Origin: CAMNAO01 sp045605145
GTDB lineage: Bacteria > Bacillota > Clostridia > Oscillospirales > Oscillospiraceae
DNA: 7,047 nucleotides
NCBI GenBank assembly: GCA_045605145.1
Contig: JAZUPH010000027.1
Coordinates: 1-7,047 of the forward strand
Direction of reading: 5' to 3'
Position numbers and translations under genes: made by a program. The notes under the pieces were generated by a model. The model was given only the letters and a program-made list of their open reading frames with translations, did no database searches and was not told the DNA's origin. Shown piece by piece: positions 1 to 4,205 of this stretch; within the stretch, counting starts at the first letter, position 1, and the number at the start of each line of letters is the position of its first letter.

Positions 1-69
1 CGTCTGCGCCCGGAGAAAGATTCGTGGAGGGGTTTTTGGACAGGGGTTCGATTCCCCTCGCCTCCACCA
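1..69 (+). ncRNA. ssrA: tmRNA (ssrA), 3' end, partial
   Basis: This is the 3' end of transfer-messenger RNA, which rescues stalled ribosomes by trans-translation with SmpB. The 5' part, including the tag-peptide reading frame, lies left of the window. The visible part ends in a tRNA-like domain: a T-arm with a 5-bp stem and TTCGATT loop (42-58), the 3' strand of the acceptor stem (59-65), discriminator A66 and an encoded CCA (67-69). The bases just before the T-arm (TTTTTGGAC, 33-41) are typical of tmRNA and do not fit a tRNA, where an anticodon arm and variable loop would be expected. An open frame runs across this RNA but is not a protein gene. The 3' end is duplicated downstream at 206-230. 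Confidence 0.88.
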
Positions 70-72
70 AAA
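48..72 (+). repeat. direct repeat, copy 1 (tmRNA 3' end)
   Basis: These 25 bp are identical to 206-230. They cover part of the T-loop, the 3' T-stem strand, the acceptor 3' strand, CCA and three following A residues. This copy lies inside the functional tmRNA. tmRNA and tRNA 3' ends are common attachment sites for tyrosine-type integrases, and a repeat of this kind is the usual footprint of such an insertion. Confidence 0.9.
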
Positions 73-108
73 GAAGAGGAGTGACCGTTTGGTCACTCCT
101 CTTCTTTT
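69..108 (+). terminator. intrinsic terminator of tmRNA
   Basis: A perfect 18-bp stem (69-86 with 91-108) closes a GTTT loop (87-90). The outer part is A-rich on the left arm and T-rich on the right arm, ending in TTTT. It begins directly at the encoded CCA of the tmRNA, as expected for a terminator that is trimmed away during 3'-end maturation. Confidence 0.9.
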
Positions 109-125
109 CGCTTGGTTGTTCGAAA

Positions 126-217
126 GAGGGGAATCGAACCCGAGGGCACTTGGCAACACGCCGGTGGCGTGTTGCAACCCGAGGCGGCCTGCCGCGCACG
201 GCAGGTCGATTCCCCTC
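126..217. repeat. T-arm-derived inverted repeat with two inner hairpins
   Basis: The ends of this segment are a perfect 12-bp inverted repeat (126-137 with 206-217). Both arms derive from the tmRNA T-arm: 126-141 is an exact 16-base reverse complement of 44-59. Inside are two hairpins. One has a 10-bp stem with a 3-base loop (153-175). The other has a 7-bp GC-rich stem with loop CGCA (188-205) and abuts the right arm. AACCCGAGG occurs twice (137-145 and 176-184). The whole could fold as a three-way junction. It lies between two terminators and contains no credible gene. I do not recognise it as a named RNA family; a tRNA/tmRNA-derived interspersed repeat is my best guess. Confidence 0.6.
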
Positions 218-230
218 GCCTCCACCAAAA
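206..230 (+). repeat. direct repeat, copy 2 (displaced tmRNA 3' end)
   Basis: This is an exact 25-bp copy of 48-72, lying 158 bp downstream. It lacks the 5' strand of the T-stem next to it, so it cannot be a working RNA end. It is followed by its own terminator-like hairpin (234-265), so the order 'tmRNA end then terminator' occurs twice. It could be a remnant attachment site left after loss of an integrated element, or part of an interspersed repeat derived from a tRNA/tmRNA end. No integrase gene is visible. Confidence 0.85.
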
Positions 231-233
231 TAC

Positions 234-265
234 AAAACGGCCATCCCTAACGGGATGGCCGTTTT
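234..265. terminator. bidirectional intrinsic terminator
   Basis: A perfect 14-bp stem (234-247 with 252-265) closes a TAAC loop, with A-rich left and T-rich right ends. On the - strand it lies about 45 nt past the dehydrogenase stop codon and is followed by a T-rich run, so it probably ends that transcript. On the + strand it is a second stop behind the duplicated tmRNA end. Confidence 0.8.
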
Positions 266-310
266 GAAGCTTTTCTATGTATTTTTAAAACCAAATTTCA
301 GGCAATACCG

Positions 311-1108
311 TTACCTTGCGTACAGCAGGCCCACGATCCAGTTTCTGAATCTGCAGGGCAGTAGCTTACAAAGCACACTCAGGCACTTGTAGCCGAAGCC
401 GAGGGTATAAATCGGCTTCACAGATTCTTTGAGTGCGATCTTTGCAATATATCTGCCCGCCGCCTCCGGTGACATGCCGTTCTGTTCATCCTTTTCCATG
501 CCGGCAACACTTCTTGCGATACGGCCGCCATACTCATCGTCGCCCTGAACGGTCTTTTGACGCGCCTGGGTAAAACCGGTACAGATATCGCCGGGCTGAA
601 CGCAGGTGACCGTGATTCCATACGGCCCGACCTCATTGGCCAGGGCGCAGGTGTATGATTCCACAGCCGCCTTGGTGGCCGAATAGTAGGTCTGGAAAGG
701 AATGTGCGCCACCGCCGCCACAGAGCTGATGTTGACGATTCTGCCGTTGCCGCTATAGCGCATGTACGGCAGGACGGCCTTATTGACATTGACCATACCA
801 AAGAAATTCACATCAAACTGCCGCTTGGCGTCGGAAAGGCGGGTAAACTCCACCGCACCTGATATGCCGAAGCCGGCGCAGTTTACCACGACATCTATCT
901 TCCCCATCTCCCCTGCCGCCTGTTTGACGGCAGATATGACGGAGTCCTCCTGTGTTACATCCGCGTAGATGTGTTTTACGCCCTCCTGCGGAATGTCCCT
1001 GCGGCTGAATTCATACACCACGCACCCGGCCTGCGCCAAGGCGGCGGCGGTGCAGCGCCCGATTCCGGAGCTGCCGCCCGTAACTACTGCAACAATATTA
1101 TTCATCAT
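311..1108 (-). CDS. short-chain dehydrogenase/reductase (SDR), classical type
   Basis: This is a 265-residue classical SDR, a soluble NAD(P)(H)-dependent oxidoreductase with a Rossmann fold. The cofactor motif is TGGSSGIG (residues 10-17), D50-V51 follows strand 3, and the structural NNAG motif reads NCAG (76-79). The catalytic set is N101 (NFFG), S129 (ISS), Y142 and K146 (YSATK), followed by the QPGDI turn (171-175). Basic residues after strand 2 (S35-R36-R37) and no acidic residue there point to NADP(H), by inference. The overall pattern is closest to the 17-beta-hydroxysteroid-dehydrogenase-like SDRs; the substrate cannot be read from the sequence. The C-terminal ~35 residues are hydrophobic and basic, which might allow membrane contact. 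GGAG (1113-1116) precedes two adjacent ATG codons (1108 and 1105); the second has the more usual spacing of 7 nt. The gene starts 28 nt after the metH fragment, with no terminator visible between it and the M56 gene. Confidence 0.93.
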   Translation of the reverse strand: MMNNIVAVVTGGSSGIGRCTAAALAQAGCVVYEFSRRDIPQEGVKHIYADVTQEDSVISAVKQAAGEMGKIDVVVNCAGFGISGAVEFTRLSDAKRQFDVNFFGMVNVNKAVLPYMRYSGNGRIVNISSVAAVAHIPFQTYYSATKAAVESYTCALANEVGPYGITVTCVQPGDICTGFTQARQKTVQGDDEYGGRIARSVAGMEKDEQNGMSPEAAGRYIAKIALKESVKPIYTLGFGYKCLSVLCKLLPCRFRNWIVGLLYAR

Positions 1109-1133
1109 TTATCTCCGCAAAAGAATGTTTACA

Positions 1134-1232
1134 GCCTCACGCCATGACTGATTCGGCGTAGCGGACGGCCTCCATAGCATCGCGGGCATACTTGTCTGCA
1201 CCGATCATATCCGCATATTCCCGGGTCAGAAC
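1134..1232 (-). repeat. direct repeat of metH 3' end, copy at far end of BlaI/M56 segment
   Basis: These 99 bp match 4107-4205 with 5 differences (1136, 1148, 1149, 1155, 1176); 1177-1232 is identical. Homology stops sharply at 1233, eight bases past the M56 stop codon, and fades just after the metH stop codon. Together the two copies flank a segment of about 2.9 kb carrying the repressor and sensor genes. Confidence 0.93.
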
Positions 1233-1244
1233 AATAGCGCTCAT
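1137..1244 (-). pseudogene. metH 3'-end fragment, 35-codon remnant ORF
   Basis: This 35-codon frame is a displaced copy of the metH C-terminus. After four residues (MSAI) it continues as VLTREYADMIGADKY and on to the natural metH stop. The protein matches the last 32 residues of the intact gene except for one Leu-to-Val change near the end. It holds only the last part of the cobalamin-binding fold, without the DxHxxG cobalt-ligand motif, so it cannot work as a corrinoid protein. Its ATG (1242-1244) overlaps the TGA of the M56 gene (1241-1243) as ATGA, so it could be translated by coupling; no Shine-Dalgarno sequence of its own is seen. The ATG comes from the M56 side of the junction, so the frame is probably accidental. 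Confidence 0.8.
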
Positions 1245-3553
1245 TCGATGTAGAAGAACGGTCCGCTTACAGGCTCCGGAGGGGCAAAATAGTTAATTTC
1301 AACAACCTTTCCATCAGGCTGCACCGTCTCACGATAGGTGCTGCCGTCTGCTTCGTAAACCTGTATGTAGTAACAGCTGTCTGCACCGTAGCCGTTTGGG
1401 TCAACATACTGCCACTTAACAACGCGCCCCTGTGCGTCATATTCATACTCCCACCAGCTGATATGTTCGCCTGTCCCGGGCTCTGCCGTAATCACCTTTA
1501 TACAGTTGCCTTCCTCGTCGTATTCATACACTGTGGCCGGCCCCCCGTCCTTAACGCGGTGTGAGACAAGGCGGTTCAGCTCATCGTATTCATAAAGATA
1601 GTCAAAGGCACGTCCGTCATCGTATTTGATGGTTATTTTAGTACAGTTGTCGGCGGCATCGTATGTATAAACGTATTCTTTAACCTCTTGTTCGCCGCCG
1701 TCACGACGGGTGGTAACCACGGTATCAATGAGACGGCCTGCCTCATCGTGGCTGTAAACACTCAGAGAGCTTCGGTAGTCAGACACAAACTGATATTCCG
1801 CAAGCAGCTCGCCTTCATAAGCATAGACTTCAACAGATTCCTGTCTGAGGCGCCAGAAGTAGCGCCGTTCCACTACCCTGCCGCTGTCATCAAGATGTTC
1901 ATCAATTCTCGTATCCATACCGAAAAGAGCATAGAAGCTGAAAAGATCATTTTCGCACTCATAAAAGCGGTCCCCTGCTTTGAAGGTGCAGCAATCATCC
2001 CCAGCAGGATAAACATAGCCCACGGTGCCGTCAGCACGCATTAAGAACATCGGTGTGTAGAATCCGCAGGCCGGCTCCCACGGCAACTCTTCCGCCGCGG
2101 TATACTGCTGTGACAGGGTCTCAAGCGCGTCGGCATCGGTGAGGACCATAAGGCCAAAGTCGCACAGCAGATACGCCTCTGTAATATTGTGGATGTCCTT
2201 CTGCTCAAAGGCCTGGGTGTTATCAGTTGTGTAAGGCAGATCGGCACCTTCAATTAGGGTAAGGCCCGGGATGGAGCCAATAAGCCGTGTGCGTGCCGCT
2301 TCCTCGCGCTGCTCCTGTGTGAGTTGGGGGGCTTCTTCAATCACCTCTTCAGTGGTTAGGCTATCTGCAGAGGTGTCTGCGCCGGATGGGGCATTACCGG
2401 GTGTGACAACACCGGGGTCTGCATCTGCGCTGTTTTCCGCACCGTCTTGCGCATCCGCAAGCGCGGCATCCCCGGTTTGCGGTATTTCATCATTCACCGC
2501 ACGGGTTCCACCTAGGACACCGCAGGCAGCAACAACCACAAGGGCGGCGCATACCACGACGATAGCGGCAGGCTTTTTATATCGCACAATGTTCTTTATC
2601 CTGATCTTGGTGTCGCTTTCACCAAAGGCAAGGGGCGTGGGCGCAAATACGCGCTTTCCGCCGGAAAGGGCGAGCAGCGACAGAGAATAGTCAGCTCGGA
2701 TATCATCGCCGGACACGCGCATTACCGCTTCGTCACAGCTCATCTCCATATCCCGCACGGCAAGAACAAACGCCAGCCATACCAGGGGGTTAAACCAGTG
2801 TATGCACAGGGCAATAAAGGCAAAGAGCTTCGTAATATGGTCAAGGCGTCTGATATGGTGCTGCTCATGGCGGATTATATAGCTACGCTCAAGTGTGCCC
2901 AATCCGGCCGGCAGATAAATCCGCGGCTTGAAAATTCCCATAACAAAAGGCGTGGAGATGCGATCACACAGATATACATTTTGATTCAGGCGCAGGGCCT
3001 CACGCAGACGATGGCGAAGGCACAAGAGGGAGACAAGGCTGTATAGCCCTATACCCACACCAACCGAAAGCCACAGAACGGACAATATCCACGCCAATGA
3101 TATATTGGACATTCCAGTCTGCGTCGCGTCGCCCCCCGTGGTACCCTGAGCCGCGGTCAGCATCTCATCCCCTGCCGGGCGATATGAAGGCTGGGCAGCG
3201 GGGGCGGTAACTGTAACGGTCTGCCGATCCGTATGCGGCTGTGCAGCGGTGTGGCTGTCATCCGCCGGACTAATCCCCGTCTGCATCGCTGTGCCCACCG
3301 TTTCCCCAAGGCCGGGCACAATGGCAATAGGGCTTTCAATAGTCACAGGGCAAAGCAGACGCAGAAGCACGACCGCCCACAATACATAAGAAAATACCCT
3401 TGGTGCGCGGCGCAGCAACAGCCGGACAAGCAGCACACAGAGGATGACCAGCGACGCCGACACACTCATCGTCAAAACTGACGAGAATATGCGTGGTAAC
3501 ACCCCCTCAGTCCCGGCAAAGAAGTCTGCAATCGATCCATATATTCCGTTCAT
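1241..3553 (-). CDS. M56 (BlaR1/MecR1-type) membrane metallopeptidase sensor with YD-repeat outer domain
   Basis: This 770-residue protein is predicted to be a membrane signal transducer that senses an outside signal and inactivates the repressor encoded just upstream. Membrane segments are near residues 22-48, 53-70, 150-175, 241-265 and 326-345. The M56 zinc-protease motif HEQHH (229-233) is followed by the downstream acidic motif RDMEMSCDE (267-275), with E270 the likely third zinc ligand. Unlike BlaR1 (about 600 residues), the part after the last membrane segment has no penicillin-binding SxxK/SxN/KTG domain that I can find. It has a linker rich in Ala, Asp, Thr and Pro (about 350-410), an unrecognised domain (about 415-550) and then YD/RHS-like repeats (about 555-710). 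The extra-membrane loop at 71-148 is also unusually long. ATG at 3553 was chosen over the in-frame ATG at 3601 because it follows GGGGAGAGGG (3562-3571) and lies only 4 nt past the repressor stop. The signal is unknown. Confidence 0.9.
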   Translation of the reverse strand: MNGIYGSIADFFAGTEGVLPRIFSSVLTMSVSASLVILCVLLVRLLLRRAPRVFSYVLWAVVLLRLLCPVTIESPIAIVPGLGETVGTAMQTGISPADDSHTAAQPHTDRQTVTVTAPAAQPSYRPAGDEMLTAAQGTTGGDATQTGMSNISLAWILSVLWLSVGVGIGLYSLVSLLCLRHRLREALRLNQNVYLCDRISTPFVMGIFKPRIYLPAGLGTLERSYIIRHEQHHIRRLDHITKLFAFIALCIHWFNPLVWLAFVLAVRDMEMSCDEAVMRVSGDDIRADYSLSLLALSGGKRVFAPTPLAFGESDTKIRIKNIVRYKKPAAIVVVCAALVVVAACGVLGGTRAVNDEIPQTGDAALADAQDGAENSADADPGVVTPGNAPSGADTSADSLTTEEVIEEAPQLTQEQREEAARTRLIGSIPGLTLIEGADLPYTTDNTQAFEQKDIHNITEAYLLCDFGLMVLTDADALETLSQQYTAAEELPWEPACGFYTPMFLMRADGTVGYVYPAGDDCCTFKAGDRFYECENDLFSFYALFGMDTRIDEHLDDSGRVVERRYFWRLRQESVEVYAYEGELLAEYQFVSDYRSSLSVYSHDEAGRLIDTVVTTRRDGGEQEVKEYVYTYDAADNCTKITIKYDDGRAFDYLYEYDELNRLVSHRVKDGGPATVYEYDEEGNCIKVITAEPGTGEHISWWEYEYDAQGRVVKWQYVDPNGYGADSCYYIQVYEADGSTYRETVQPDGKVVEINYFAPPEPVSGPFFYIE
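1424..1891 (-). repeat. YD/RHS-like repeats coding region within the M56 gene
   Basis: This stretch encodes about six irregular units built around Y-x-Y-D-x-x-x-x-(hydrophobic). The aspartates are near residues 555, 603, 632, 657, 679 and 706 of the M56 protein. Four units are clear (YTYDAADN, YEYDELNR, YEYDEEGN, YEYDAQGR), spaced 22-27 residues apart. YD repeats build extended beta structures in RHS and teneurin proteins and often bind carbohydrate. At the DNA level the YEYD codons recur almost identically, which could allow unit gain or loss by slippage. Confidence 0.75.
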
Positions 3554-3557
3554 ATTA

Positions 3558-3923
3558 TCATCCCTCTCCCCTGTGGGCGTCAATGAGCTTTTGCAACTCA
3601 TCTATCTCTTTATCGGAAAGCCTTTTGCGGGCAGTAAAAGCCGCGAGGAAGCGGGGCAGCGAGCCGGAAAAGGATTCATTTACAAATTCTTCGCTCTGCA
3701 TTGAGTAAAAATTCTCTCTCGACACGAGGGCTGTTACAATGCCGTTCTCATTTTTGAATATCCCCCGCTCACACAGGCGGCGCAGGACAGTGTATGTCGT
3801 GGATTTCTTCCACTCCAGCTTTGCTTCACACAGCTTCACCAGAACACCCGACTGCACAGGCTCATTGTCCCATATAATATCTGCAAACTGCGCTTCCACA
3901 GCCCCAAGTCTGTATTCTGCCAT
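3558..3923 (-). CDS. BlaI/MecI/CopY-family winged-helix repressor
   Basis: This 121-residue protein has the length and layout of BlaI/MecI repressors (about 120-128). The N-terminal winged helix spans about residues 5-70, with a recognition-helix region containing KKSTTYTVLRRL (39-50). A C-terminal dimerisation part includes SLPRFLAAF (88-96) and a final helix (LSDKEIDELQKLI). Family members bind dyad operators as dimers and are cleaved after signalling by the partner M56 protease. MecI and BlaI are cut at an Asn-Phe bond near residue 101; no Asn-Phe pair is present at that position here, so the cleavage site, if any, differs. The start ATG follows GAGGAG (3930-3935) with a 6-nt spacer. It is the first gene of a two-gene unit, 4 nt before the M56 gene, and two operator-like dyads lie in its promoter, so autoregulation is likely. 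The genes it controls elsewhere are unknown. Confidence 0.93.
   Translation of the reverse strand: MAEYRLGAVEAQFADIIWDNEPVQSGVLVKLCEAKLEWKKSTTYTVLRRLCERGIFKNENGIVTALVSRENFYSMQSEEFVNESFSGSLPRFLAAFTARKRLSDKEIDELQKLIDAHRGEG
3562..3571 (-). promoter_or_regulatory. ribosome binding site deciding the M56 start
   Basis: On the - strand this reads GGGGAGAGGG, 8 nt before ATG 3553. It lies inside the last codons of the repressor gene, so the two genes are probably translationally coupled. The alternative upstream ATG at 3601 lies within the repressor gene and would add 16 residues not typical of the family. Confidence 0.8.
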
Positions 3924-3941
3924 GATATTCTCCTCTCTGTG

Positions 3942-3954
3942 TTACAAGTTGTAA
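3942..3954. promoter_or_regulatory. operator-like dyad 1 (early transcribed region)
   Basis: TTACAA-G-TTGTAA is a perfect 13-bp palindrome lying about +5 to +18 from the predicted transcription start and just before the ribosome binding site of the repressor gene. It has the TACA/TGTA half-site form known for BlaI/MecI/CopY operators, with one extra central base compared with TACA-N2-TGTA. Confidence 0.75.
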
Positions 3955-3965
3955 ACCACAGTTTT

Positions 3966-3994
3966 AGTTTACTGCTTGTAAACCGCTTTGTCAA
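3966..3994 (-). promoter_or_regulatory. sigma-A-type promoter of the repressor/sensor operon
   Basis: On the - strand, a perfect -35 box TTGACA (3994-3989) and a -10 box TAAACT (3971-3966, four of six consensus bases) are separated by exactly 17 bp. Transcription would start near 3959, giving a leader of about 35 nt before the repressor ATG. Operator-like dyads overlap the spacer and -10 box and lie just past the start point. Confidence 0.8.
3967..3983. promoter_or_regulatory. operator-like dyad 2 (promoter spacer)
   Basis: GTTTAC-N5-GTAAAC is a perfect 6+5+6 dyad between the -35 and -10 boxes that overlaps the -10 box. It shares the TTAC-N5-GTAAA pattern with the second dyad at 3942-3954, centred 27 bp away. 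BlaI/MecI/CopY operators have TACA/TGTA dyad cores, so this is the expected binding site of the adjacent repressor (inference). Confidence 0.75.
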
Positions 3995-4057
3995 GAGGTA
4001 ATCGGAACTTTTCAGAAATTTGCCACAGGTATCGCCTGACGCGCGCGGCAGGACGCA

Positions 4058-4085
4058 AAAAGCCCCCTCGTCAGAGGGAGCTTTT
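4058..4085 (-). terminator. intrinsic terminator of metH
   Basis: The stem (4058-4069 with 4074-4085) has one C/A mismatch at 4064/4079 and a 4-base loop. On the - strand it ends in TTTTT and begins about 25 nt after the metH stop. It separates the methionine genes from the repressor promoter. Confidence 0.82.
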
Positions 4086-4106
4086 GTTGTTTAACACGCC
4101 GCCATC

Positions 4107-4205
4107 GCTTCACGCCATGAGCGATTCAGCGTAGCGGACGGCCTCCATCGCATCGCGGGCATACTTGTCTGCACCGATCATATCCGCATATTCCCGGGTC
4201 AGAAC
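4107..4205 (-). repeat. direct repeat of metH 3' end, copy in the intact gene
   Basis: These are the last 32 codons and stop of the complete metH plus three bases beyond it. They are duplicated in the same orientation at 1134-1232 with 94 of 99 bases identical. Three of the four differences inside coding sequence are third-codon-position and silent. That would fit two copies that diverged as working gene ends before being brought together, though the number is too small to be firm. Confidence 0.93.

Noticed and set aside
24..392. 122-codon open frame on the + strand across the tmRNA end and both terminators
   Set aside because: It begins inside the tmRNA and runs through hairpins and duplicated tmRNA sequence, and it overlaps the end of the dehydrogenase gene. 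No ribosome binding site or protein family is seen.
418..801. 127-codon - strand frame inside the dehydrogenase gene
   Set aside because: It overlaps the catalytic region of the SDR in another frame, is rich in Arg/Pro/Ser, and resembles no family.
1126..1131. GTAAAC half-site upstream of the dehydrogenase gene as a further repressor operator
   Set aside because: The other half (TTAC at the right distance) is missing, so it is a chance match to a 6-base string.
1088..1131. Extension of the metH repeat past its stop codon (shared TGTTTA at 1126-1131 and 4088-4093)
   Set aside because: It needs an 11-base gap to align and rests on six bases, too little to extend the repeat with confidence.
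1424..1891. Recurring YEYD codons considered as a CRISPR or tandem DNA repeat
   Set aside because: The units are in frame, vary in length and sequence, and are explained by protein YD repeats. There are no uniform repeats with spacers.
3554..3601. Upstream in-frame ATG for the M56 gene at 3601
   Set aside because: It lies inside the repressor gene and adds 16 polar residues. The ATG at 3553 has a strong ribosome binding site and sits 4 nt after the repressor stop.
4035..4052. Similarity (16 of 18 bases) between 4035-4052 and the GC-rich hairpin at 188-205
   Set aside because: Both are short, GC-rich and near-palindromic, so convergence by composition is likely. There is no further shared sequence on either side.
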